From Polymorphobacter megasporae (GTDB taxonomy: Bacteria; Pseudomonadota; Alphaproteobacteria; Sphingomonadales; Sphingomonadaceae), in contig NZ_CP081848.1 of the NCBI RefSeq assembly GCF_018982885.2, positions 3,224,001 through 3,288,000 of the forward strand: a stretch of DNA of 64,000 nucleotides, read 5' to 3'. Position numbers and translations under genes: made by a program. Below, piece by piece: positions 35,763 to 43,921 of the stretch (its first letter is position 1; each line of letters opens with the position of its first letter). The notes beneath the pieces are model-generated. The model saw only the letters and a list, made by a program, of their open reading frames with translations. It ran no database searches and was not told where the DNA came from.

Positions 35763-36102
35763 GATCCCCGTCACCACAGTGGCGGCGCGCTGTCCAGTAT
35801 GTTGGTGCGGCCGGGCGTTCGCCTTAGCGGATCGTCCCGTCACCAATCTCCATTACAGCAAGCGAAACGTCGGTTTGTGCGCCGCGGACTGCTGCGACAC
35901 CGCATGATGCAATCAAATATTCATAAAAGTGTCGGATTTGTTTACATTCCGGGACCGTATTGATTGTTCAAGTCGCTGACAAGGCTTGATTCGAGAAATT
36001 GGCACGAGTCTTGCTAATATTAACCTATGCGTAATCATTCGATTATGCTGGACTGGCATTTTTGGGTCGGCCTTGGGGATTTTGTCGAAAGGGTTCGCTA
36101 AA
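35763..36102. other. 340-bp AT-richer intergenic region with a sigma-54 promoter
   Basis: Noticeably less GC-rich than its neighbours. It holds the divergent starts of the J-protein gene and the second PEP-CTERM gene. The only strong signal is the -24/-12 promoter at 35999-36016. Short stretches such as TGCAATCAAATATTCATAAA upstream of it could bind an activator or IHF, but no defined repeat is present. Confidence 0.5.
35999..36016 (+). promoter_or_regulatory. Sigma-54 (-24/-12) promoter
   Basis: TTGGCACGAGTCTTGCTA matches the RpoN consensus TGGCAC-N5-TTGCW at every key position (GG at -24 and GC at -12, correct spacing). It lies 87 bases before the ATG of the PEP-CTERM gene in the same direction. 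Transcription should start about 10-12 bases after it, giving a leader of about 75 bases. A sigma-54 activator gene lies about 8 kb downstream, but a link between the two is only a guess. Confidence 0.8.
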
Positions 36103-36744
36103 ATGATTATTAAATTTGCGGCAGCCGCGGCGTTCATGGCTTTGGCAGCGGCGGGTCACGCGATGACTGTTACATCGGCGTTCGGCTCGCCTGATTCCGG
36201 TCCGGCGATGGGCGAGACGATGCTGGTCGACTTCAACTCAACGACGCTTCCGACCGGCTACGCACTGTCGGGCGGTTATGGGTACGCGACGGGAACGACG
36301 TCGTTCGCGGCTGCGCCGGCTGGCGACACGACGCAGTATCTCTACGTTTCATCGGCGCTGACGCCGAATAACGCGACATTGACCACTGCGCACGCATTGA
36401 AATCGATCAGCTTTTATTGGGGATCGATCGACGCGTACAATACGGTCGATGTCCTCGGTGCCGGCGGCGTTTCGCTCGGCTCCTATGGCGGCTCGGCGTT
36501 CGCACCAGCGAACGGCGACCAATCGGCTGCTTCAACCAACCGCCGGGTCTACTTCACCGCTGGCAGCGGCCAAGTCATCACCGGGTTGCGCTTCGCCTCG
36601 ACCGGAGTGGCGTTCGAGCTCGATGACGTTGCCGGCACGGCAGTCCCCGAGCCTGCTGCATGGGCGCTGATGATCGTTGGCTTCGGCATGGTCGGCTTTG
36701 CCGCCCGCCGCCGTCGGGCCACCACACCGGCCGTCGCCGCCTAA
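36103..36744 (+). CDS. PEP-CTERM-sorted exoprotein, sigma-54 dependent
   Basis: 213 residues. Signal peptide 1-20 (AAAAAFMALAAAGHA), a beta-rich middle with no named domain, then VPEPAAWA at 181-188, a hydrophobic helix and ARRRR at 201-205. This is the PEPxxWA-CTERM sorting tail. The start has GAAAGGG ten bases upstream. A near-perfect sigma-54 promoter lies upstream and an intrinsic terminator downstream, so it is a single-gene transcript. In PEP-CTERM systems some cargo genes are known to depend on sigma-54. Function of the protein is unknown; a matrix or surface role is likely. Confidence 0.88.
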   Translation: MIIKFAAAAAFMALAAAGHAMTVTSAFGSPDSGPAMGETMLVDFNSTTLPTGYALSGGYGYATGTTSFAAAPAGDTTQYLYVSSALTPNNATLTTAHALKSISFYWGSIDAYNTVDVLGAGGVSLGSYGGSAFAPANGDQSAASTNRRVYFTAGSGQVITGLRFASTGVAFELDDVAGTAVPEPAAWALMIVGFGMVGFAARRRRATTPAVAA

Positions 36745-36763
36745 CCTGGCTCAAGATCAAACG

Positions 36764-36794
36764 AAGGGCCCCGGTTCGCCGGGGCCCTTTTTTT
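36764..36794 (+). terminator. Rho-independent terminator
   Basis: Perfect stem AAGGGCCCCGG/CCGGGGCCCTT with the stable loop TTCG, followed by a run of seven Ts. It lies 20 bases after the stop of the PEP-CTERM gene. The AAGGG on its left side makes it possibly bidirectional. Confidence 0.93.
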
Positions 36795-36902
36795 GTGTGC
36801 GTTGAGGCTGGGTTCATCGCAGGCTGCCTAAAGAGCCATACCGGAACCTCGCAATCTTGTTGATCGTTACGGGGCGACCAAACGTCATTTCGAAGGATTT
36901 TT

Positions 36903-37739
36903 ATGCGTAATTTCATCCTCGCTGTCGGCCTCGCCGCCGCCACGATCACGACGTCCGCAACCGCGCAGCAGACTTGCCAGGAGCGCCGCGACAACCGTGT
37001 CATCGGCACCGTCGCGGGTGCCGGTATCGGCGCGGTCCTCGGCGGCGCGATCTCCGGCGGCGGGCTCGGTGCCGTCCTCGGCGCGGTCGGCGGCGGTGTT
37101 GCGGGCAATCAGCTGACCAAGTCGAACGATGGCGGCTGCGAGCGTGCGTACGGTTATTACGACAACAGCCGTCGCTGGCATGCCAACCGCATCGAGGGCA
37201 ACAGCGCAACTGGTTACTACGACCGCAATGGTGCCTGGGTCGTCGGCGCGCCGAGCGGCTATTATGACAACGACGGACGCTACATCGCGTCGCAAAATGG
37301 CGGCTATCGCGACAGCAATGGCTATTGGGTGCCCGCGCGTGACCAAGCGTATTACGCTGCCGATGGCAGCTACATCGATCCGCGCGCCGTGGGCTATTCG
37401 GCCCCGCAGCCGGCATACGACCCGCGCGCGCAGGGCTATCAGGGCGATCCGCGCACGCAAGGATACCAGGGCGACGAGGGCCCGCGCGACATCCGCAGCC
37501 GTGAAGACCGCCTTGCGCAGCGGATCGACCGGTTCGCTGCCGACGGCACGATGAACCGCGACCAGGTCTATCGCGCGCGCGCCGATCTCGACTCGATCCG
37601 CCGCAGCGAGCGGTCGATGCGCCACTATAACGGCCAGCTTTCGCCGCAGAACGAGGCGAACATCCAGGCGCGCCTCGATGCGATGAGCCAGCGGCTCCGC
37701 GATACAAAGGCGCAGTCGCAGACCGGCTATCGTAACTAG
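36903..37739 (+). CDS. Exported glycine-zipper protein with YY-rich repeats
   Basis: 278 residues. Signal peptide to about 22 (ATITTSATAQQ), then a glycine zipper 2TM segment (about 33-70, VAGAGIGAVLGGAISGGGLG), typical of small outer-membrane lipoprotein-like proteins. The middle (about 80-190) is repetitive and Tyr/Asp/Gly-rich, with units like GYYDNxGRY and GYWVPARDQAYYA, followed by QGYQGDPRTQGYQGD. The C-terminal part is a charged helix (190-278). Cell-envelope role inferred only. ATG behind GAAGGA. Confidence 0.8.
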   Translation: MRNFILAVGLAAATITTSATAQQTCQERRDNRVIGTVAGAGIGAVLGGAISGGGLGAVLGAVGGGVAGNQLTKSNDGGCERAYGYYDNSRRWHANRIEGNSATGYYDRNGAWVVGAPSGYYDNDGRYIASQNGGYRDSNGYWVPARDQAYYAADGSYIDPRAVGYSAPQPAYDPRAQGYQGDPRTQGYQGDEGPRDIRSREDRLAQRIDRFAADGTMNRDQVYRARADLDSIRRSERSMRHYNGQLSPQNEANIQARLDAMSQRLRDTKAQSQTGYRN

Positions 37740-37764
37740 TCCGGAAGCCTGACCGGTTGCTCCC

Positions 37765-37795
37765 CATCGCCGCGGGCCTTACACCTGCGGCGATG
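37765..37795 (+). promoter_or_regulatory. Hairpin enclosing the start codon of pdxH
   Basis: CATCGCCGCGGG pairs with CCTGCGGCGATG across a 7-base loop; 10-12 base pairs with one G-U. The ATG chosen for pdxH is the last three bases of the right arm. It could block ribosome access. If a TTG start at 37757 is used instead, the hairpin is inside coding sequence. Confidence 0.45.
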
Positions 37796-38371
37796 TTGCA
37801 CGACCCCTTCCCGATCTTCGCCGACTGGTTTGCCGCCGCGACTGCAGCCGAGGTCAACGACCCCAACGCGATGGCGCTGGCGACGGCGACGCCCGACGGA
37901 CGGCCATCGGTCCGCGTGGTCCTGATGAAGGCGTGGGACGAGCGCGGCTTCGTCTTTTACACCAACCTCGATAGCCGCAAGGGCGCCGAAATCGCGGCCA
38001 ACCCCGCGGTCCATCTCGATTTCCACTGGAAGTCGCTGCGGCGGCAGGTCCGCGTCGACGGCCGCGCCGAGCTTGTCCGCGACGCCGAGGCCGACGCCTA
38101 CTTCGACACCCGCCCCCGCGATTCGCAGCTTGGCGCATGGGCCTCGGACCAGTCGCGCCCGCTGCCCGACCGCGCGGTCTTCCGCGAGAAACTCGCCAAT
38201 GCCACGGCGAAGTACGACGGCACCGCCGTCCCCCGCCCGGCGCGCTGGTCGGGCTTTCGCGTCGTTCCCCAGCAGATCGAATTCTGGCAGGACGTCGACT
38301 TCCGCCATCATGAGCGCACGCTCTACACGCGCAGCGGCGACGGCTGGACGACCGGGATGCTGTACCCATGA
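37793..38371 (+). CDS. pdxH: Pyridoxamine 5'-phosphate oxidase
   Basis: 192 residues, FMN enzyme making pyridoxal 5'-phosphate from PNP or PMP. Seen: MALATATPDGRPSVRVVLMK (about 24-43), GFVFYTNLDSRKG, the FMN-phosphate-binding SLRRQVRVDGRAE, and the late family signature WSGFRVVPQQIEFWQ with the C-terminal RLY-like WTTGMLYP. The ATG at 37793 is preferred, as homologues start close to PFxxFxxW. Its stop overlaps the CDF gene start by ATGA. Confidence 0.93.
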   Translation: MLHDPFPIFADWFAAATAAEVNDPNAMALATATPDGRPSVRVVLMKAWDERGFVFYTNLDSRKGAEIAANPAVHLDFHWKSLRRQVRVDGRAELVRDAEADAYFDTRPRDSQLGAWASDQSRPLPDRAVFREKLANATAKYDGTAVPRPARWSGFRVVPQQIEFWQDVDFRHHERTLYTRSGDGWTTGMLYP

Positions 38372-39297
38372 GTACGGTCTCGTCCTCTCCGAACGCGAGC
38401 GCGCCTTCACGCGCGACCCTTACTCGCCGCGCCGCGATCGCCTCGGTATCGTCGGCGACCGTCCTGCTCGTGCTCAAGGCGTGGGCGGCATCGGCAACGG
38501 GGTCGGTGGCGATGCTCGGCTCGCTCGCCGACACCGGCCTCGACCTGCTGTCGAGCTGTGTCACGCTTTACGCCGTCTGGCTTGCAGGCCAGCCTGCCGA
38601 CGAGGATCATCGCTTCGGCCACGGCAAGGCGGAGGCGATTGCCGCGCTGATGCAGACTCTCGTCATCCTCGGCTCGGCGGTCGCAATCGGTGTGCGCGCG
38701 GCGATGGAGATCGGCACGCGAACCCCTCCGCAGCGCGCCGATGTCGGCATCGGCGTGTCGGTCGTCGCGGTCGCGCTGACCCTGTGCCTTGTCGCCTATC
38801 AGCGCCACGTCGTCCGCATGACCCAGTCGATCGCGATCGTCACCGACCAGGTCCATTACGAATCCGACCTGCTGCTCAACCTCGCGGTCATCGCCGCGTT
38901 CGCGCTCGAGGCGTTCGCGGGGCTCCACGGCGCCGACGCGGTGTTCGGCATCGGCATCGCGCTATACCTTGCCTATGGTGCGATCACGTCCGCCCGCGCC
39001 GCGCTCGACATGCTGATGGACCGCGAATGGCCCGACGAGAAACGCCAGACTTTGCTCGGCGTCGTCGCGCGCCACCCGCAGGTCGACGGCGTCCACGAGC
39101 TCCGCACCCGCAGCAGCGGCGTCGTTGATTTCATTCAGTTCCACATCTGGCTCTCACCCGAGATGAGCGTCCGCTGCGCCCACGACATCGTCGACGAGAT
39201 CGAGGCCGATGTCGCCACGACCTTCCCCGGCGCAGAGATCATGATTCATATCGATCCGCTCGGTCATTACGACCGGCCGCAAGTGTTGAGGGCCTGA
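38368..39297 (+). CDS. Cation diffusion facilitator (FieF/ZitB-type metal efflux)
   Basis: 309 residues with six membrane helices in the first ~215 residues and a cytoplasmic domain of about 90 residues. Metal-site markers: SLADTGLDLLSS in helix 2 (canonical D-x3-D), HRFGHGKAEAIAAL after helix 3 and HYESDLLLN in helix 5. It exports divalent metals such as Zn2+ or Fe2+ against protons; the metal is not predictable. Coupled to pdxH by a four-base overlap; phzF-like follows after three bases. Confidence 0.93.
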   Translation: MSTVSSSPNASAPSRATLTRRAAIASVSSATVLLVLKAWAASATGSVAMLGSLADTGLDLLSSCVTLYAVWLAGQPADEDHRFGHGKAEAIAALMQTLVILGSAVAIGVRAAMEIGTRTPPQRADVGIGVSVVAVALTLCLVAYQRHVVRMTQSIAIVTDQVHYESDLLLNLAVIAAFALEAFAGLHGADAVFGIGIALYLAYGAITSARAALDMLMDREWPDEKRQTLLGVVARHPQVDGVHELRTRSSGVVDFIQFHIWLSPEMSVRCAHDIVDEIEADVATTFPGAEIMIHIDPLGHYDRPQVLRA

Positions 39298-39300
39298 CCG

Positions 39301-40095
39301 ATGCGCATCCCGTTCCACCAGATCGACGCCTTCGCCGACCGCCCGTTCAGCGGCAACCCGGCAGCGGTGATGATCCTCGACGCCGCGCTCGACGACGCGA
39401 CCTGCCAGTCGATCGCGGCGGAGAACAACATCGCCGAGACCGCCTTCCTCGTCGCACGGACCGATGGTGTCGCCGACTACGACCTGCGCTGGTTCACGCC
39501 GACGGTCGAAGTCGCGCTGTGCGGCCACGCGACGCTGGCGAGCGGGCATTGGGCGCTGATGCGCGACCGCAGCCGGTCGGCAGTGACCTTCGCGACGCGT
39601 AAGGCGGGCGTACTGACCGTCGCCCGCGACGGCGCGGCGCTGCGGCTCGACCTGCCGTCATGGAGCGCCGAGCTGGGCGAGCGCCGTCCTGACATCGAAG
39701 CGGCGCTGGGCGTTTCGCCGGTCGCAACGCTGTGGCGCGACAACGGTTATTCAGTCCTCGTCCTCGAGAACGAGGAGGCGGTCCGCGCACTGACTCCCGA
39801 CTTCGCCGCCCTCCGCGCGATCGCCGACACGCTCGTCATCGCGACTGCGCCCGGGACCAAGACCGACGTCGTCAGCCGCGTCTTCGCCGCGAGCGCCGGG
39901 ATCGACGAAGACCCCGTCACCGGATCAGCGCACTGCGTCATCGCGGGGTATTGGGCCGACCGGCTGGGTCGTAACGCCTTCTCCGCGTATCAGGCGAGCG
40001 CGCGCGGCGGCCACGTCGCGTGCCGCCTCGACGGCGACCGGGTGATCCTCGGCGGGACGTGCGTCGAGGTAATCGAAGGCGTGTTCATTCTTTAG
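39301..40095 (+). CDS. PhzF-family isomerase/epimerase-like protein
   Basis: 264 residues of the PhzF/DapF fold. Opening FHQIDAFADRPFSGNPAAVM, the catalytic glutamate in AAENNIAETAFLV (about 47), CGHATLASGH (about 78-87) and, late, ASAGIDEDPVTGSAHC, the DPVTGSxH motif. PhzF isomerises a phenazine precursor, but most homologues in non-phenazine bacteria have unknown substrates, and no phenazine genes are here. End of the pdxH-CDF-phzF run. Confidence 0.88.
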   Translation: MRIPFHQIDAFADRPFSGNPAAVMILDAALDDATCQSIAAENNIAETAFLVARTDGVADYDLRWFTPTVEVALCGHATLASGHWALMRDRSRSAVTFATRKAGVLTVARDGAALRLDLPSWSAELGERRPDIEAALGVSPVATLWRDNGYSVLVLENEEAVRALTPDFAALRAIADTLVIATAPGTKTDVVSRVFAASAGIDEDPVTGSAHCVIAGYWADRLGRNAFSAYQASARGGHVACRLDGDRVILGGTCVEVIEGVFIL

Positions 40096-40120
40096 CGGGC
40101 GCCGTGAGCTCCGCATTTTA

Positions 40121-40199
40121 GCCGTCATACCTGCGCAGGCGGGGACCCATCGCCCCGACAGTGTGGGTGATAGGTCCCCGCCTGCGCGGGGATGACGGT
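40121..40199. repeat. Palindromic repeat, copy 4
   Basis: Arms GCCGTCATACCTGCGCAGGC and GCCTGCGCGGGGATGACGG, each continuing through GGGGACC, around a centre of about 24 bases. It follows the phzF-like gene by 25 bases and could stop transcription in both directions. Confidence 0.9.
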
Positions 40200-40347
40200 T
40201 CAAGCAAATATAGCTCGCGTTGAAGGCCGCACACCAAGCCTGTCCTACAGCGTGCGTTTCGGCATAGCGTCGAAAGATGTGCCCGCTCCTCCCCATCCCC
40301 GAGCTTCCAGCCTCGCTCCGCCACTCCACGAGCCGCGGCGCAAATGC

Positions 40348-40439
40348 TGAAAAGCTGGTCGTTCCGTGGACTTGTGTAACCTTCGGAGCGGCGCGACCGT
40401 GAAAAACCTGGTCGTTCTATGGACTTGTGTAACCTTTGG
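40348..40439. repeat. Two ~40-bp direct repeats upstream of the P450
   Basis: Unit one (40348-40386) and unit two (40400-40439) share TGAAAA, CTGGTCGTT and TGGACTTGTGTAACCTT, differing at a handful of positions. Period about 52 bases. They lie 109 bases before the P450 start codon, a position expected for an operator. Confidence 0.75.
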
Positions 40440-40547
40440 CGACTGCGGCCTGCGCCGAATCAATTACCTGCCGGGCCGCGCATACCCCGTTGCGTAGGTC
40501 CGTGAAGCTGCGTATCATCACTCCGTAAAACTCGAGGAGCCGACCCG

Positions 40548-41933
40548 ATGAACGCCCCCGTCAAATCCGGCACCTTTGTCCCCGCCGACAAGGACCTCCA
40601 CCTCCCGACCTACGCCGAACTGTCGCATTTGCCTGGGCTCAAGCCGCATCCGCTGCCGCTCCTCCGCACGATCGAGTTCCTCAAGGACCCTCTCGCCGGG
40701 GTCACCGCCAACGTCGCCAACTTCGGCAAGGTCTACCGGGTCAACAACTTCGGCGGCTGGAACGTCGGACTGATCGGGCCCGACGCCAACGAGCTGGTGC
40801 TGTTCGACAAGGACAAGAACTTCTCGTCCGAGCTCGGCTGGACCCCGATCCTCGGCCGCGTCTTCCCGCGCGGGCTGATGCTGCTCGACTTCGACCACCA
40901 CCGCGCCGATCGCAAAACGCTGTCGGTCGCGTTCAAGCCCGAGCCGATGCGCCACTATCTCGGTGCGCTCAACAGCGGGATCGCGCGCGGCATCGCCGGC
41001 TGGCCGACCGGGACCGAGTTCAAGTTCTACCCCGCGATCAAGGCATTGACCCTCGACCTCGCCGCCACCTCGTTCCTCGGCATCGCGTGGGGCCCGGAGG
41101 CAGACGCGATCAACAAGGCGTTCGTCGACATGGTCGCGGCGTCGATCGGCATCGTCCGCGTCCCCCTGCCGTTCACCGCGATGGGCCGCGGGGTGAAGGG
41201 CCACAAGTTCATGTCGAAGTTCTTCGCCCGCGAAATCCCCAAGCGCCGCGGCGCGACCGGCGCGGACTTCTTCACCCAGTTCTGCAACGCCCGCAACGAC
41301 GCCGGCGACCTCCTGACCGACCAGGAGATCATCGACCATATGAACTTCCTGATGATGGCGGCGCACGACACGCTGACGTCGTCGCTGACCTCGACGATCT
41401 ATTATCTGGCGAAAAACCCCGAGTGGCAGGACCGGCTGCGGACCGAGATCATGGCGGTCCGCGCCACCGCCGGACCCGAGCTGCCGTTCGACCGCCTCGG
41501 CGAGCTCGAACAGACCGAGTGGGCGTTCAAGGAAGCGCTGCGGCTGCTCCCGCCGGTACCGTCGGTCCCGCGCCGCGCGCTCCGCGACTTCACCTTCAAC
41601 GGCTTCACCATCCCCGGGGGGACGCACGTTGGGGTCAACCCGATGTACACCCACCGCATGGCCGAATATTGGGAAGACCCCGAGACGTTCGACCCGTCGC
41701 GCTTCAGCCACAACCGCTCTAAGGGCCGCCACAAATACGCATGGGTGCCGTTTGGTGGGGGCGCGCACATGTGCATCGGACTGCACTTCGCCTACATGCA
41801 GATGAAGTCGTTCTTCTACACGCTGCTGAGCGAGTGCCGTGTCGTCGTCGATCCGGAATATGTCTGCGATTTTCAGATGTTCCCGATCCCCAAGCCCAAG
41901 GACGGCCTGCCGATCCGCCTCGAACGGCTCTAG
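40548..41933 (+). CDS. Cytochrome P450
   Basis: 461-residue soluble-type bacterial P450. Haem-binding loop PFGGGAHMCIG with ligand C409, ExxR at E329-R332 (KEALR), and the I-helix oxygen groove AHDT at 272-275, with His in place of the usual Gly/Glu before Asp. No membrane helix at the N-terminus. Substrate and family number are not recognisable by eye. No ferredoxin or reductase gene is next to it, so the redox partners come from elsewhere. The stop overlaps the start of an alpha/beta hydrolase by one base; the pair may act on the same substrate. ATG behind CGAGGAG. Confidence 0.93.
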   Translation: MNAPVKSGTFVPADKDLHLPTYAELSHLPGLKPHPLPLLRTIEFLKDPLAGVTANVANFGKVYRVNNFGGWNVGLIGPDANELVLFDKDKNFSSELGWTPILGRVFPRGLMLLDFDHHRADRKTLSVAFKPEPMRHYLGALNSGIARGIAGWPTGTEFKFYPAIKALTLDLAATSFLGIAWGPEADAINKAFVDMVAASIGIVRVPLPFTAMGRGVKGHKFMSKFFAREIPKRRGATGADFFTQFCNARNDAGDLLTDQEIIDHMNFLMMAAHDTLTSSLTSTIYYLAKNPEWQDRLRTEIMAVRATAGPELPFDRLGELEQTEWAFKEALRLLPPVPSVPRRALRDFTFNGFTIPGGTHVGVNPMYTHRMAEYWEDPETFDPSRFSHNRSKGRHKYAWVPFGGGAHMCIGLHFAYMQMKSFFYTLLSECRVVVDPEYVCDFQMFPIPKPKDGLPIRLERL

Positions 41934-42964
41934 TGGCGGCGCGTCGCGGGTTGCGTATCGTGGCATGGATCGTGGCGGCGCTGATCGCCGTCGCGGTGGT
42001 CGCGTGGCTGGTCTTCCGCGTCCCCGACATACCCGTCGCAACACTCCGGGCGAAGTACGCCTCGCCCGCGTCGCAGTTCATCGAGGTCATGCCCGGGCTG
42101 ACCGTTCACCTCCGCGACGAGGGCAAGCATGACGGCGTCCCACTGGTCCTGCTCCACGGCTCGAACGCTTCGCTCCATACGTGGGAGCCATGGGTCGCGC
42201 GTCTCGGCGACCGCTTCCGGATCATCAGCTTTGACTTACCCGCTCACGGCCTGACCGGCCCCGCCCCCGACGGTCAATATAGCCAGTCTGCCTATGCCAA
42301 GGTGCTCGCGGCGGTCGTCGCCAACCGCCGACTAACGCGCTTCGTCCTCGCCGGAAACTCGATGGGCGGCGGCGTCGCTGCGCGCTATGCCGCCGATCAT
42401 CCCGACCGCATTGCCGGGCTGATCCTCGTCGATGCCAGCGGCGCGCTTTACCCCGAAGGCGCCCGCGACACCCCGCTCGCGCTGCGGATCGCCCGCGCCC
42501 CCATCATCCGCGACATCGCCAGCAGCATCACCCCACGCTCGCTGATCGCGGCATCGTTCGCCGGGGCGGTATCGAACAAGGCGGTGATGACCCCGGCGAT
42601 GATCGACCGCTATTGGGAGCTGTTGCGCTACCCGGGCAATCGCGCGGCGACGCTCGACCGCTTCGCGCAGGGCTATTCGTCGGTCAGCCCGGCCGACCTT
42701 GCCCGGATCGACGCCCCTGTCCTGATCCTGTGGGGCCGCGACGACCGCTTCATCCCGGTCGCTTCAGCCGCCTATTTCGCCGCCAACCTGCCCCAGAGCC
42801 GCACGATCATCTACGACGGCATCGGCCATTTGCCGATGGAGGAGATGCCCGACCGCTCGGCGGCCGACGTTGGGGGTTTCATCGCTGGTCTTGGTTCTCC
42901 GGCCGGACAAACACCCCCAAATAGCGCGCCATTGCCTGCGCCGTCGGCTCGGCCAGCGCGATGA
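41933..42964 (+). CDS. Membrane-anchored alpha/beta hydrolase
   Basis: 343 residues from a GTG at 41933 that overlaps the P450 stop. An N-terminal hydrophobic helix (about 8-28) anchors or exports it. The hydrolase fold shows the oxyanion HGSNAS (75-80), nucleophile S143 in GNSMGGG, acid D271 in WGRDDRFIP and H299 in GIGHLPME. Substrate unknown (ester, lactone or epoxide possible). Upstream residues in the same frame are antisense-free shadow of the P450 and were dropped. A ~30-residue Pro/Ser/Ala tail overlaps the convergent regulator gene by 86 bases. Confidence 0.88.
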   Translation: MAARRGLRIVAWIVAALIAVAVVAWLVFRVPDIPVATLRAKYASPASQFIEVMPGLTVHLRDEGKHDGVPLVLLHGSNASLHTWEPWVARLGDRFRIISFDLPAHGLTGPAPDGQYSQSAYAKVLAAVVANRRLTRFVLAGNSMGGGVAARYAADHPDRIAGLILVDASGALYPEGARDTPLALRIARAPIIRDIASSITPRSLIAASFAGAVSNKAVMTPAMIDRYWELLRYPGNRAATLDRFAQGYSSVSPADLARIDAPVLILWGRDDRFIPVASAAYFAANLPQSRTIIYDGIGHLPMEEMPDRSAADVGGFIAGLGSPAGQTPPNSAPLPAPSARPAR

Positions 42965-43730
42965 ACGCCCGCCGCGCATCGAGCGGGTCACTGGTCCGAT
43001 CGAACAGCCCAGCGTCGCACAGCGTCCGTATCCAGCGGAGCGCGGTCGTCGGCGGCACGCACGCGGCAATGCACAGGCTCGACACCGACACCGGCTGCCC
43101 TTCGGCACGCGCGGCGGCCAGGTCGAGCAGCATGTCCCACGCCGGGTCGGCGAAGATGTCGGCAGGGAAATACCGGTCGCGCGCCCGCCGCGCCCGGACG
43201 ATCTGGCGAATGGCTCCGGGATCGACCGGTGGCGGGTCGCTCGCATCGGTCGGTGCGATCAGCCGCGCGAGTGCCGCCGCGACCCGCTCGGCTTCGGCTC
43301 CCAACGCCCCGAGCCGCGCCGAACTCTGGTCCGACCGGTCGGCGACGCCGGCGGCCTTAGGCGCGGCGGCAGCTTCCCGGATCGCGGCAACGAGGTCGGC
43401 GGCAGCCGGCACCTCGGCAATGAAGTCTGCAAGGTTGCTCGCGAGCGCCAAGCCCGCATGCTCCGGGTTGCCGAAGGCAAGCACGCGTGGCCCCGAAGCA
43501 CTCAGCCGCGCTGCCAGCGCAGGAGTCGCAAGGGCGAGATCGAGGACGACGACATCGATCGTCCAATGATCCGCAAGCGTCGCCGTCAATGCTGCGCCAT
43601 CGGCGACGAAGCCGACCGCAAGCCCCTCCCCGGCAAGCGCCTCGCGGTAGCGATCAGCCCATGCCGGAGACACCGCGCACAGCGTCGTTACATCGCCGAA
43701 TCGTAACGCCGCAGCTTTTTCGGTTAACAA
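42879..43730 (-). CDS. Receiver-like/winged-helix transcription regulator
   Basis: 283 residues. The N-terminal part (about 15-115) has a receiver-like alternation with DVVVLDLALA, but no clear acidic pair or conserved Lys, so it is probably not phosphorylated. The C-terminal part (about 175-275) is a MarR-like winged helix: ARDRYFPADIFADPAWDMLL, SVSSLCIAACVPPTTALRWI and LADPLDARRAFI-like wing. Such proteins are common in sphingomonads without known function. Start uncertain: TTG at 43730 lacks a ribosome-binding site; a GTG 18 codons in is possible. Divergent from the sigma-54 activator gene. Confidence 0.75.
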   Translation of the reverse strand: MLTEKAAALRFGDVTTLCAVSPAWADRYREALAGEGLAVGFVADGAALTATLADHWTIDVVVLDLALATPALAARLSASGPRVLAFGNPEHAGLALASNLADFIAEVPAAADLVAAIREAAAAPKAAGVADRSDQSSARLGALGAEAERVAAALARLIAPTDASDPPPVDPGAIRQIVRARRARDRYFPADIFADPAWDMLLDLAAARAEGQPVSVSSLCIAACVPPTTALRWIRTLCDAGLFDRTSDPLDARRAFIALAEPTAQAMARYLGVFVRPENQDQR

Positions 43731-43921
43731 AATATGTCAATCCCCACTAAAACGCACCGCACGCCAAGCTGCCGAAAACGTTCGTACTTTCCGACCATTT
43801 CGGATGCAGAATGACTTTACGCCTATACGGGCAAGTATAGGTTCCTGCCTAGCCGCTTTTACCTGCGGGGTGTGTAGCGCAGTTTGCCCATAAGTGTTGC
43901 GTCACCAACAGGACTTTTCCC

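Larger units (their letters stand above)
40096..40547. other. 452-bp intergenic region upstream of the P450 gene
   Basis: Contains palindromic repeat copy 4 (40121-40199), a TGTCCTACA word near 40240, and two direct repeats (40348-40386 and 40400-40439). No gene is supported. The last 100 bases before the P450 start (40440-40547) hold its probable promoter; no -35/-10 pair could be assigned with confidence. Confidence 0.6.

Noticed and set aside
40348-40439. Possible CRISPR array
   Set aside because: Only two repeat units about 40 bases long with a 13-base gap, and no cas genes; a CRISPR needs several units with ~30-base spacers.
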